From: PALSA-129 sp050014595
GTDB taxonomy: Bacteria > Acidobacteriota > Terriglobia > Bryobacterales > Bryobacteraceae
Reading direction: 5' to 3'
Length of the DNA stretch: 64,000 nt
Assembly: GCA_050014595.1 (NCBI GenBank)
Contig: JBEKDA010000013.1
Coordinates: 1-64,000, forward strand
Shown here: positions 1 through 7,760 of the stretch, in pieces
How positions within the stretch are numbered: the first letter of the stretch is position 1
Layout of the letters: each line of letters starts with the position of its first letter
Position numbers and translations under genes: made by a program
Notes under the pieces: model-generated
What the model saw: the letters and a program-made list of their open reading frames with translations, nothing else
Told to the model about the DNA's origin: nothing
Database searches by the model: none

Positions 1-2
1 AG

Positions 3-158
3 GCTTACATCAAACTCACCCTCGAGCACGTGCGCGGCAATCGCAAACTCGCCGCCGAGATGTTGGGGATCAGCTTGCGGACGCTGCAGAACCGGATCGC
101 CGCACTGCGCGAAGGGGCCAAGATGGCAAATCCCGGCTCGTCAACGGCTCGCGAATAA
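3..158 (+). CDS. C-terminal end of a sigma-54-type response regulator (Fis-type HTH)
   Basis: The window opens inside this gene; 51 residues and a TAA stop are visible. The residues have the pattern of a Fis-type helix-turn-helix: a helix beginning AYIKLTLEHVRGNR, then KLAAEMLGISLRTLQNRIAAL. That is the usual C-terminal DNA-binding domain of NtrC-family regulators, which activate sigma-54 promoters. The short Ser/Ala-rich tail ends in STARE. The receiver and AAA+ domains, if present, lie before the window, so the family is inferred from the HTH alone. A plain Fis-like protein is the alternative. Confidence 0.75.
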   Translation, partial: AYIKLTLEHVRGNRKLAAEMLGISLRTLQNRIAALREGAKMANPGSSTARE

Positions 159-411
159 GGTCTGCTTTTGCACCGCCCCCAACCGCCGCTCGGCGCCTTG
201 TCCCAACACACCCGTCACGGCCTCAGCCGCTCATTCCCTCGCGGAGAAGACTCCTTCGCCTCCCCCAGCGGTGCGACTTGGCTTGAACGCCAGGATGAAG
301 AAACTGGGGATTTCACGCAGCGATCTTTGACGCAGGTTGCGAGTGAATTCTCACACGGTGGAACTGCGCGTGCGGGGGACTTGACGGCGAGATATCGCCA
401 GAGAGGTTAAC

Positions 412-999
412 GTGAAAAAGATTATAGGGCTATCACTTCTATGCTGCGTGGCTGCTTTTGCGCAGCGCGGTGGGGAGCAACGAGGCGGCGGTGGAGGGGG
501 ACAGAGCGGTGCTCACCCCGCGGTTGGCGGTGGACACATTCCCGCTCGTGGTCCTGCTCCCGCGAGGGCTTCCAACCCGGCGCGCGCCTCGACCCCTGCA
601 CGAGGTCAGGAGAAGGCCGCGACCGAGAACCACGTGAAAGTGGACAAGCCAGGTCATCCGGACGTTCCGCACGTTGATGCCAAGAACGATAAATGGGTCG
701 GACATGATAGTGGCCGCAACGATGCGAATTACCACCTCGCTCAGCCGTGGGCGCACGGGCATTTCACCGGTGGTTTTGGACCGCAACATATATTCAACCT
801 TGCGGGAGGAAACCGCGAACGCTTCTGGTTCGGCAATTTCTACTGGGACGTCGCCGCGTTCGATTACAACATCGTCGCGGGCTGGAACTGGTCTGGCGAT
901 CAGATCGTGATCTACGAGGATCCTGACCATGTTGGCTGGTATCTCGCATACAACCCGCGGTTAGGTACGTACGCTCACGTCGAATATCTGGGAGGGTGA
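412..999 (+). CDS. secreted Gly/Pro/Ala-rich hypothetical protein
   Basis: 195 residues from a GTG start that follows the purine-rich stretch GAGAGG by 5 nt. The N-terminus is a good signal peptide (MKKIIGLSLLCCVAAFAQ, cleavage after FAQ). A low-complexity Gly/Ala/Pro/Arg segment fills about residues 19-65, as in an unstructured linker. The C-terminal half (about 95-195) is rich in Trp, Tyr, Phe and Asp and looks like a small beta domain exposed outside the inner membrane. I do not recognise a named family and assign no function. The upstream 253 nt hold no gene I can support. Confidence 0.7.
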   Translation: MKKIIGLSLLCCVAAFAQRGGEQRGGGGGGQSGAHPAVGGGHIPARGPAPARASNPARASTPARGQEKAATENHVKVDKPGHPDVPHVDAKNDKWVGHDSGRNDANYHLAQPWAHGHFTGGFGPQHIFNLAGGNRERFWFGNFYWDVAAFDYNIVAGWNWSGDQIVIYEDPDHVGWYLAYNPRLGTYAHVEYLGG

Positions 1000-1255
1000 C
1001 TCGCTCTGGTCGACAGCCTGCACCGCTAACGGCATATGCGATGCTGTATGAGAGCTACATCCATCCCATCACCATCATTTCCAGTCTTCCGGCGGCCAGC
1101 GTCGGCGCGCTGCTGGCGCTTTTTCTCACCCATACCGACCTCAGTATTATCGCGACGACATCAGCCGGTCAACGCACTAGTGACAAAACCATCTGGTCGA
1201 ATCGCTTGAACCCGGGCATGGGCCGAATCCTTGAACGTTATCAGCCCCGCCGCGT

Positions 1256-1618
1256 TCACTTCGGGGAGCCAACTGGGCGGTCCCGCAATTCTTGCACGGC
1301 ATGGAACCAGTCTTCTTCCGGTGATCCCTCCGGACAGCCCCTGGCTTGCCATAGCGTATGAGCCAGCGCCGCGATGTCCTCGTGCCCAAAGATCGCGAAG
1401 CCGTGTTCATTCACGGCGTCCCGGTGCGCCTGCTCGGCATGCTGGTAAGCCTTCTGGGAGTGCTCAAGTGCCCGCCTGGAGCGCTCTTGCCCGGTCTGAT
1501 GATCTTGTTTCTTGTAGGCTTCCGCGGCGCTGCGATGCGCGTGGGCGGCGCTATCGTGCAACTCGGCAGCCCGCTGATGGTTTTCGTAATGTGATCCGTG
1601 GTTATAGTGAGTAGACAT
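1256..1618 (-). CDS. His/Ala-rich small protein with a C-terminal DUF2934-like domain
   Basis: 120 residues starting MSTHYNHG. The first 80 residues are a helical, His/Ala/Gln-rich repeat region (HQRAAELHDSAAHAHRSAAE) that closely resembles the upstream neighbour. The C-terminus (about 85-118) carries IAALAHTLWQARGCPEGSPE followed by EDWFHAVQEL, the recognisable DUF2934 pattern. Its ATG overlaps the stop of the upstream gene by one base (TAATG), which favours coupled translation and is why this start is chosen over an earlier one. DUF2934 has no known activity. Ordinary cytosolic protein; no signal peptide or membrane helix. Confidence 0.75.
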   Translation of the reverse strand: MSTHYNHGSHYENHQRAAELHDSAAHAHRSAAEAYKKQDHQTGQERSRRALEHSQKAYQHAEQAHRDAVNEHGFAIFGHEDIAALAHTLWQARGCPEGSPEEDWFHAVQELRDRPVGSPK

Positions 1619-1815
1619 TAAATAGCCCCTATCTTTCCTGACTTGGTGTGGGCTTCCCTTGCCAGCTTGTAAGCGTGATCGGAGTACTCCAGCGCTCGTT
1701 CCGCATGCCATCTTCCCGCTACGTCGTCCCCTTTTTCGTTATGTTCGGCAGCAGTACGATGGGCCTGTGCCGCAAGTTCGTGCTGCTCGGCGGCTCTCCG
1801 GTGTGCCCCGTGCAT
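1618..1815 (-). CDS. small His/Ala-rich helical protein, paralogue of its neighbour
   Basis: 65 residues starting MHGAHRRAAEQHELAA, preceded by AGGAG 8 nt before the ATG. It aligns with the first half of the next gene: both have H-x2-AAE-x-H-x2-AA-x-AHR-x-AAE, then a Lys/Asp patch, then RALE-x-S-x2-AY. It lacks the DUF2934 part. The pair is a tandem duplication in which one copy kept or gained a C-terminal domain. Expression as a two-gene unit is implied by the one-base stop/start overlap. Function unknown; such proteins are often annotated as hypothetical. Confidence 0.65.
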   Translation of the reverse strand: MHGAHRRAAEQHELAAQAHRTAAEHNEKGDDVAGRWHAERALEYSDHAYKLAREAHTKSGKIGAI

Positions 1816-2287
1816 GGCGTTTTCTCCTGTGCAAGCGCAGTCAACTCGCCCTCTCATCTGCACGAGGCGGACCAATCTCTTCGGGAGCGAAAATGTCTCT
1901 CTGGGATGGCCCTGGATCGCTGTAATCTTGACGAACCAGTAATCGGGTGGCCGATTCCAGTCAGTTTGAATAGCGCCAGAGCCGTTTGGCGCCGCTTTGA
2001 CGGCTGGCCTCCCGGTGCGGACTCTGCACGCGCAGTGGCAGATTCTGCACCTTCATGGCCTAGCGTCCCGACCAAGCGCAGAAAACCCTGTGCGCCAGCG
2101 CCACCAAAGAGTTTTGCTCATAAAGAAGAGATTTGTGCTGCACGTGCAACCATCATTATCTATTTCTTGAGCGATGACTTGGCGTGGATGCCCCAGCGGC
2201 CAACCGCGGCAGCCGCCGTCAGGCGCCGTCAGAACTAGCGGAGCCCGATAGGAGGGCAGCGGCTGCTGGATGGAATATAATCTTTTC
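1816..2287. other. 472-nt intergenic stretch without a supported gene
   Basis: I see no reading frame with a plausible start, family resemblance or neighbour coupling on either strand. The region must contain the promoter of the downstream histone-like gene on the plus strand and of the small His-rich pair on the minus strand, but I find no convincing -35/-10 pair. Confidence 0.4.
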
Positions 2288-2815
2288 ATGTCGAGCAGCA
2301 TAAATGATGTTGAAATTCTGCAAGCGGCGTTAGTCGGCTTGCAGCACCAGGCCTCCGAAATCGATACAAAGATGGCCGCGATTCGCGCGAGGATCGGCGG
2401 GAGTCAACGCTCTTCCGCTCCTCAGAGTAGCAAGCCCACCGGGAAGCGCGTCTTAAGCGCAGCCGCACGACGCAGAATGGCGGCGGCCCAACGGAAGAGA
2501 TGGGCAGCTTACCGGAAGGATGAGAAAGCGCCGGTATCGGCGCTGAAGGCGGCTCCGGCCAAGCCCGCCGGCAAGAAGCGCAAGCTGAGTCCGGCTGGCA
2601 AGAAGCGCATCGCGGAAGCCAACCAGAAGCGTTGGGCCGCCTTTCGGGCTGCCAAGGCAACTCCGGCGAAGAAAGCCGTGCCGCCAAAGAAGACGGTTCA
2701 GACAAAGAACAGTCCGGCCGCGAACAAGTCCAAGAAGCCTGTCGCCAAGAAGAGCACCGCTCCTCAGGCCACGCGTACCGCGGCGCAGCCGGTGGAGCAG
2801 ACAACCACCGCGTAG
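2288..2815 (+). CDS. Lys/Ala-rich histone-H1-like DNA-binding protein
   Basis: 175 residues from MSSSINDVEIL. Residues 1-38 form a short helical segment with alternating hydrophobics. Two copies of one basic motif follow: about 56-77 (LSAAARRRMAAAQRKRWAAY) and 100-120 (LSPAGKKRIAEANQKRWAAF). The rest is a Lys/Ala/Pro tail rich in AKK, PAKK and KKPVAKK, as in bacterial H1-like proteins. Binding to nucleic acid is inferred from composition and the duplicated KRWAA motif. A start 18 nt earlier is possible (MEYNLF) but adds nothing to the family pattern. Confidence 0.75.
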   Translation: MSSSINDVEILQAALVGLQHQASEIDTKMAAIRARIGGSQRSSAPQSSKPTGKRVLSAAARRRMAAAQRKRWAAYRKDEKAPVSALKAAPAKPAGKKRKLSPAGKKRIAEANQKRWAAFRAAKATPAKKAVPPKKTVQTKNSPAANKSKKPVAKKSTAPQATRTAAQPVEQTTTA

Positions 2816-2869
2816 GGCCAGGTAAGTGATCCGCATTCGTGGTGTGCCGGCCTTGTACTACTGTGCTTT

Positions 2870-2906
2870 GTTTTCTTCGCAGGCCGCGACGATTCTTCCG
2901 CGACCA
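2870..2906 (-). repeat. 37-bp dispersed repeat, copy 1
   Basis: The reverse complement of these 37 bases matches 48772-48808 at 36 of 37 positions (one C/T difference). Both copies lie in intergenic space a short way after a gene. On the matching strand the sequence is open and would read LVAEESSRPAKKT in both places, but no start or family supports a protein. Confidence 0.75.
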
Positions 2907-2968
2907 AGTCCGAAGGACCAAGAGAATAGCCCAGTGCGCCAGCACTGGGAACCGCGCGCAGGACGTTA

Positions 2969-3027
2969 GCCCCGGAACGGGGCGAAAGAATCCGGGCCCC
3001 CGGGCATCTTTCGCCCCGTTCCGGGGC
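2969..3027. repeat. perfect 21-bp inverted repeat (REP-like)
   Basis: Bases 2969-2989 (GCCCCGGAACGGGGCGAAAG plus A) are the exact reverse complement of 3007-3027, separated by 17 nt. Each arm is itself partly palindromic. Long GC-rich palindromes like this, in gaps between genes, are typical of REP/MITE-type elements; no transposase gene is present nearby. Confidence 0.8.
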
Positions 3028-3048
3028 TGGCAAATTGGCGACCCAAAA

Positions 3049-3093
3049 CCCAGGGCTGTGCGCCCTGGGCTAGTATCTTTCGCCCTTACGGGC
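3049..3093. repeat. two further GC-rich hairpins next to the inverted repeat
   Basis: CCCAGGGC (3049-3056) pairs with GCCCTGGG (3062-3069) over a 5-nt loop; GCCC (3082-3085) then pairs with GGGC (3090-3093), preceded by TCTTTC, the same bases that begin the right arm of the adjacent 21-bp inverted repeat. The three structures together look like one composite intergenic element. Confidence 0.6.
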
Positions 3094-3130
3094 TCTGTGC
3101 GGAGTATGCCGTTTGCGGCTTGCCGCAATG

Positions 3131-3187
3131 CGGGGCGGGCAATCTTGCCAGGCAATCGTGCCCGCAGGCTGAATAGCCTGCCCCACA
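3131..3187. repeat. cluster of short GGGC/GCCC mini-hairpins
   Basis: Several small palindromes follow each other: GGCAATCTTGCC, GGCAATCGTGCC, and AGGCTGAATAGCCT followed by GCCCCAC. Related arrangements occur at 30719-30800, 53956-53999 and 56757-56792. They are GC-rich stem-loops with variable loops and carry no reading frame I would call. Confidence 0.5.
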
Positions 3188-3202
3188 GTCGATGGGACAC
3201 CG

Positions 3203-4015
3203 TTACTTCTTTGCCTCTGCTCCCCTCGGAGCCGCGAGTCGAACGGCGATGTGCCGGAAGACCCTCGCGTTGAACGGCAGGCCGAGGTGCGTTCCGACGA
3301 CCTCGACATCGATGTCCGGCTTCCCGCTCAGGCAGTACCGCCAATCCACCAGCCCGTCGCACTTCGTATACACGGCGGTCTGCCGGACAGAACGGGGCCA
3401 GGCCTGGCCCAAGGACCGCCCGAAACTGCAACCGCACCGGCTTGAGGCACATTGGCCCGGAACCTCCGGACCCGTGCTTCGAATCCAGCCGCGCAGGGCG
3501 TTGCTGAGTGCCAGTACCAGGCTGTGCACCACGAGCCCCCGGAAAGGCGAGCCGAGGGTGATGACCGAAGCGATTCGTTTCGGCCTCCGGACCGCTGCGG
3601 ATCGTGCGAAGATACCGCCGAGGCTGTGCCCGATCAGATGCACCCGGCGGCCCGTCTCCGCGTACGCGCGATCAACCGTCTCGTCGAGCTGCCGCGAGAG
3701 GCGGTCGGGACAATCGGCGGCGAAGCCTATGCCGGAATAATATGGTCGGTACCCGATTCGCCGCAGCCACGCGTGGAGTTCGAACAGGTTGAGATCCATC
3801 CCGAGCAGTCCAGGAATGATCACGACCGCCGATCCATCTCCGCGTGGGATCGTCGAGCCGTGATACTCGGGCGAGAGCCGCAGGGCCAGGAACTCCAGGG
3901 CGCAAAGGGGTTCGCTAAAGATGGGAGAGTGGCAGGTCACCTCGCCATGAGGCACGAACGGCTGCGCCGCGGGGGCGTACGTCGAGTCTGCGCGTCTTTC
4001 TTTAGGAGTCTGCAT
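3203..4015 (-). CDS. alpha/beta hydrolase, lipase-like
   Basis: 270 residues. The nucleophile elbow HLIGHSLGG is at about 126-134 with Ser131 as nucleophile. VVIIPGLLG (about 64-72) supplies the oxyanion strand as in triacylglycerol lipases and PGAP1-like esterases. Asp in TKCDGLVDW (about 219) and His in GTHLGL (about 243) are plausible triad partners. No signal peptide, so probably cytosolic or loosely membrane-associated. The substrate cannot be told from sequence. It lies between a repeat-rich gap and the element at the 3' end of pcm and is probably monocistronic. Confidence 0.8.
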   Translation of the reverse strand: MQTPKERRADSTYAPAAQPFVPHGEVTCHSPIFSEPLCALEFLALRLSPEYHGSTIPRGDGSAVVIIPGLLGMDLNLFELHAWLRRIGYRPYYSGIGFAADCPDRLSRQLDETVDRAYAETGRRVHLIGHSLGGIFARSAAVRRPKRIASVITLGSPFRGLVVHSLVLALSNALRGWIRSTGPEVPGQCASSRCGCSFGRSLGQAWPRSVRQTAVYTKCDGLVDWRYCLSGKPDIDVEVVGTHLGLPFNARVFRHIAVRLAAPRGAEAKK

Positions 4016-4105
4016 GATCAGAACCAGAATTGCGTTTGGAACGGCTTTTTCAAAATCCTACACTGATTGTCCCACAGTTCAAGAATGGCTGACCGGAATC
4101 TCCAC

Positions 4106-4157
4106 TTCTGACTCCTGACTTCCAAATCCCGCAGGGATTTCAAGGGCGAAGCCCTTG
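4106..4157 (-). repeat. tandem-hairpin 3'-end element, copy A
   Basis: Read on the minus strand: CAAGGGC-TTC-GCCCTTG (4157-4141), then AAATCCC-TGC-GGGATTT (4140-4124), then GGAAGTCAGGAGTCAGAA (4123-4106). Each hairpin has a 7-bp perfect stem and 3-nt loop. Copy B at 51716-51774 has the same layout and orientation relative to its upstream gene. The pcm stop codon (4142-4140) lies at the junction of the two hairpins, so the element encodes the last residues of Pcm. Confidence 0.8.
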
Positions 4158-4796
4158 GGGTTTCATGGGCACGAAGCTCACCGCGCAGACCGATCGCCCC
4201 TTGATCGTTCCGTCAGCCTCCTTCTCGATCACCATCAGTTCCTGGCCCCACATCGACCCTATGGGAGCCACCAGCCGGCCACCTCCGGACAATTGAGCGA
4301 TCAGTGCTTGGGGAAGTTCCGGCGGCGCCGCTGTCACCACAATGCCGTCAAAAGGTGCCCGCTCCAGCCAGCCTTTGTAGCCGTCACCCTGCCGCACGGT
4401 GATGTTGGCGTATCCCAGTTCGCGTAGCGTCTTAGCCGCGGATCGAGCCAGCTCTGGGACAATTTCAACCGTGTAGACCTCGGCCGCTAGCTGCCCCAGT
4501 ATCGCCGCCTGATACCCCGAGCCGGTGCCAATCTCCAGGACCCGATGCTTCCTCGCCGGCGCCAGCAGTTCGGTCATGAGCGCCACGATATACGGCTGGG
4601 AAATGGTAGCCCCGTGACCGATGGGAAGGGGGTGGTCCTCATACGCCGTGGATCGGACATTGGTGGGGACGAACAGGTGGCGCGGAGTGGAGCGTATCAC
4701 CCGCAACACATCCGGATTGCGGATCCCCCGGCTTTCAATCTGGTCCGCCACCATGCGTTCGCGTTGCCACGTGATCCGGTCGTCTGCAACCAGCAT
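4140..4796 (-). CDS. pcm: protein-L-isoaspartate O-methyltransferase
   Basis: 218 residues. It methylates L-isoaspartyl residues in damaged proteins with SAM, allowing their repair. The family's N-terminal pattern ITWQRERMVADQIESRGI is followed by DVLRVIRSTPRHLFVP, then the SAM-binding motif VLEIGTGSGYQAAILGQL at about 85-102 and the conserved PYIVALM segment. The start MLVADDR is taken because a TATAAT hexamer lies 6 nt upstream. The last residues (QGLRP) and stop are encoded inside a dispersed hairpin element, so the natural C-terminus has been replaced or extended. Divergent from the dmsA-like gene. Confidence 0.93.
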   Translation of the reverse strand: MLVADDRITWQRERMVADQIESRGIRNPDVLRVIRSTPRHLFVPTNVRSTAYEDHPLPIGHGATISQPYIVALMTELLAPARKHRVLEIGTGSGYQAAILGQLAAEVYTVEIVPELARSAAKTLRELGYANITVRQGDGYKGWLERAPFDGIVVTAAPPELPQALIAQLSGGGRLVAPIGSMWGQELMVIEKEADGTIKGRSVCAVSFVPMKPQGLRP

Positions 4797-4802
4797 GCCC
4801 TG

Positions 4803-4808
4803 ATTATA
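4803..4808 (-). promoter_or_regulatory. -10 hexamer TATAAT for pcm, probably leaderless
   Basis: On the minus strand TATAAT occupies 4808-4803 and the ATG begins at 4796, only 6 nt later. Transcription would start at or beside the ATG. No -35 match and no Shine-Dalgarno are visible. Confidence 0.45.
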
Positions 4809-4853
4809 AGTGAACCAGAGTCTGAAATCTGATAAACGTGGTATGGGCCGCGG

Positions 4854-7202
4854 ATGAACACGAATCAGCAGGATCGCGCCCTGGTGGATCGCCGGCTCTT
4901 TTTGAAACTTTCGGGTGCGGCGGGCGCGGGGGTGGCGGCAGGCGAGATGTTGGGCCGCTGGCCGCTGGCGGGAGTGGCGGCGGGCGGCGGCGCGAGGATT
5001 GTCGCGGTGGCCTGCAGCCACAACTGCGGAGGACGGTGCCACCTGAAGGCCCACATCCAGGATGGCGTCATCACCCGGATCAGCACCGACGATTCCCCCG
5101 ACACCGCCGGCCGGCCCCAGTTGCGCGCCTGCCTGAAGGGCCGCGCGCTGCGCAGCCGTCTGCGCAATCCGGCGCGCCTGCGATATCCCATGAAGCGCGT
5201 GGGCGAGCGCGGCGCAGGCAAGTTTCAGCGCATTTCGTGGGACCAGGCTGTCGAGTCCATCGCGGCGAATCTGAAACGCGTGGTGGAGCGCCATGGCCCG
5301 GCGTCGGTGTACATCCAGTACGCGACCGGCGATTGCGGCGCCATCAGCGGGCACGCCGCGGCGCAGCGCCTGATGAACCTGATGGGCGGGTATCTGGCCC
5401 GCTACAACAGCTACAGCTCCGCGTGCCTGAGTTACACGGCGCCCTTTGTGACGGGGTATCGCGACACCAACTCGTACCAGACGCTGGCGCATTCGAAACT
5501 CATCATCCTCAACGGATTCAATCCAGCGGAAACCATCTTCGAGACCAATTCGAACTATTACCTGGCACGCGCCAAGGAAGCGGGCGCCAGGGTGGTGGTG
5601 ATCGATCCGCGGCTTACCGAGACGGCGGCCACGTTTGCCGACGAGTGGCTGCCGCTCAAGCCCACCACCGATGCGGCGCTGTTCGTGGCCATGGCCCACG
5701 TGCTGATTACAGAGCAACTATGCAACCGGGAGTTTCTGGACAAGTACACGATCGGTTTCGACGAAGGGCACATGCCCGCGGGTGTGCCGGCCGGGCAATC
5801 GTTCGAGAGCTACCTGCTGGGGCGTTCCGACGGCGTCGGGAAAACTCCGGAGTGGGCCGCGGAGATCACCGGAATCGAAGCGCCCGCAATTCGCAACCTG
5901 GCGCGCGCATACGGCACGCTTCATCCGGCGCAGTTGTTGCAGGGGCTGGGGCCGCAGCGCCACGCCCACGGCGAAGAATCGGTGCGGGCGGGCATCGCGC
6001 TGGCCTGCATGACCGGCAACCTGGGCGTGTTGGGCGGCGGTTGGGGCGGCGGCGAAGGGGGCCGGCGGCTGGAGATCCCCATCGGCGGCCTGCCCACCGG
6101 AACCAACCCGGTCAAGACCAGGATTCCCGTGTTTCTGTGGACCGACGCCATCGTGCGCGGCACCGAAATGACCGCCCGGGATGGCGTAGAGAACGGGCCG
6201 CTCGCGAGCAACATCAAGTTCATTTTCAACCTCGGCAGCAATACTTTGGTGAATCAGCACGCGGACGTCAATCGCACGGTGCGGATTCTGCGGGATGAAG
6301 GGCTGGTGGAGTTCATCGTGGTGTCGGACCACTTTCTGACGCCCAGCGCGCGGTTCGCCGATATCCTGCTGCCGGCCGACAATTCGCTGGAACGGGCGGA
6401 CATCGGCGTGCCGTGGTCGGGCGAGCGCTACATCGTTTTCGGCAACAAGGTGGTCGAGCCGCCGTTCGAGTGCAAACACGATTACTGGTGGTTGAGCCGC
6501 GTGGCCGAGCGGTTGGGGATCGGAGAAGCGTTTACCGAGGGCAAGACCGAAGAGCAGTGGCTCGAGCAGATTGTCGGCGACGCGCGGCAGCGCGATCCCG
6601 GGTTTCCGTCCTATGAGGAACTGCGCGAGCGGGGCTTCTACCGCAAGGATCCGGAAGAGTACGTGGCGTTTGAAAAAGAAATCCGCGATCCCGCGGGGCA
6701 TCCGTTTCCGACGCCATCGGGCAAGGTGGAGATCTTTTCCCAAACGCTCTCCGAGCTGAACCGCGCCGGCATTCCCGGCGTGCCGCACTACATTCCGGCG
6801 TGGGAAGGGCCGCAGGACGAGCTGGCGCTGCGCTATCCGCTGCAGTGCATCGGGCCGCACTACAAGCGGCGGACGCATTCCACGTGGGACGAAGATCCGT
6901 GGATGGAAGAAGCCGATCCGCAGCAGATGTGGATTGGCCCGCGGGACGCGGCGGCGCGCGGCATCGCGAACGGCGACCGGGTGAAAGTGTTCAACGACCG
7001 CGGCGCGCTGCTGACGCGGGCGCGCGTGACCAGGCGCATTCGCCCGGGCGTGGTGGCCATTCCGCAGGGAGCGTGGTACACGCCCGGCAAGGACGGCGTC
7101 TGCCGGCGGGGATGCATCAACGTGCTGACCAGCCAGCGGGCCACGCCGCTGGCGCACGGCAATGCGCAGCATACGATTCTGGTGGAAGTGAAGAAGGTTT
7201 AG
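4854..7202 (+). CDS. DMSO-reductase-like molybdopterin oxidoreductase, catalytic subunit
   Basis: 782 residues. A twin-arginine motif, RRLFLK at 13-18, begins a Tat signal, so the folded enzyme is exported. One [4Fe-4S] site is formed by Cys54, Cys58, Cys62 and Cys93 (CSHNCGGRCHLK, then RACLKGR). In the DmsA alignment the Mo-ligand serine corresponds to Ser188 in RYNSYSSAC. The C-terminal molybdopterin-dinucleotide domain starts at about 660 (YPLQCIGPH). The pattern fits a DmsA-type S- or N-oxide reductase, but polysulfide, selenate or other substrates cannot be excluded. First gene of a three-gene operon with the B and C subunits. Confidence 0.88.
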   Translation: MNTNQQDRALVDRRLFLKLSGAAGAGVAAGEMLGRWPLAGVAAGGGARIVAVACSHNCGGRCHLKAHIQDGVITRISTDDSPDTAGRPQLRACLKGRALRSRLRNPARLRYPMKRVGERGAGKFQRISWDQAVESIAANLKRVVERHGPASVYIQYATGDCGAISGHAAAQRLMNLMGGYLARYNSYSSACLSYTAPFVTGYRDTNSYQTLAHSKLIILNGFNPAETIFETNSNYYLARAKEAGARVVVIDPRLTETAATFADEWLPLKPTTDAALFVAMAHVLITEQLCNREFLDKYTIGFDEGHMPAGVPAGQSFESYLLGRSDGVGKTPEWAAEITGIEAPAIRNLARAYGTLHPAQLLQGLGPQRHAHGEESVRAGIALACMTGNLGVLGGGWGGGEGGRRLEIPIGGLPTGTNPVKTRIPVFLWTDAIVRGTEMTARDGVENGPLASNIKFIFNLGSNTLVNQHADVNRTVRILRDEGLVEFIVVSDHFLTPSARFADILLPADNSLERADIGVPWSGERYIVFGNKVVEPPFECKHDYWWLSRVAERLGIGEAFTEGKTEEQWLEQIVGDARQRDPGFPSYEELRERGFYRKDPEEYVAFEKEIRDPAGHPFPTPSGKVEIFSQTLSELNRAGIPGVPHYIPAWEGPQDELALRYPLQCIGPHYKRRTHSTWDEDPWMEEADPQQMWIGPRDAAARGIANGDRVKVFNDRGALLTRARVTRRIRPGVVAIPQGAWYTPGKDGVCRRGCINVLTSQRATPLAHGNAQHTILVEVKKV

Positions 7203-7208
7203 GAAATC

Positions 7209-7760
7209 ATGGCCGCCGCTCGCGCGCAAATCGGGTTCTTCGTGGATGCCACCAGGTGCATCAACTGCAAGACCTGCGAGATCGCCTGCAAGGATTTCAA
7301 CGATGCGCCGGTGGGGCGCAGAATCCGCAAGGTGCGCAGCTTCGAGGGCGGGGAATTCCCGGCGGTGTTCGCGTACAACCTGTCCATGTCGTGCAATCAC
7401 TGCGAGCAGCCGGCCTGCGTCGAGGGCTGTCCGGCGGGAGCGTATAGCAAGCGCGCCGCGGATGGCATCGTGGTGCACGATCCCGAAAAGTGCATCGGGT
7501 GCCGCTATTGCACCTGGCTGTGTCCGTATGGGGCGCCGCAATACGACGCGCGCGAAGGCCGCGTGCGGAAATGCAATCTGTGCCTGGGCGAACCCACGCC
7601 GGTGTGCGTGGCGGCGTGTCCCATGCGCGCCATCGAGGTCGGACCGCTGGCGGAGATCGCGGCGCGGCCGGGCTCGACCATCGCCCTGCGGGACTTGCCC
7701 TCGCCGGAACTGACCGGGCCATCCATCCGCTATCACGTGCGGAAAGAGGCCCAGGCATGA
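7209..7760 (+). CDS. DmsB-like four-cluster ferredoxin subunit
   Basis: 183 residues. Four cysteine groups are seen in order: CINCKTCEIAC, CNHCEQPACVEGCP, CIGCRYCTWLCP and CNLCLGEPTPVCVAACP. This is the 4x[4Fe-4S] pattern of the electron-transfer subunit of the DMSO reductase family, which wires the membrane anchor to the molybdenum subunit. It starts 6 nt after the catalytic gene's stop and its own stop overlaps the next start as ATGA, so the three are co-translated. It should travel to the periplasm bound to the Tat-tagged A subunit. Confidence 0.92.
   Translation: MAAARAQIGFFVDATRCINCKTCEIACKDFNDAPVGRRIRKVRSFEGGEFPAVFAYNLSMSCNHCEQPACVEGCPAGAYSKRAADGIVVHDPEKCIGCRYCTWLCPYGAPQYDAREGRVRKCNLCLGEPTPVCVAACPMRAIEVGPLAEIAARPGSTIALRDLPSPELTGPSIRYHVRKEAQA

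Noticed and set aside
3460..3500. TTCGAATCC resembling a tRNA T-arm
   Set aside because: No acceptor or anticodon stem around it, and it lies inside the hydrolase gene.
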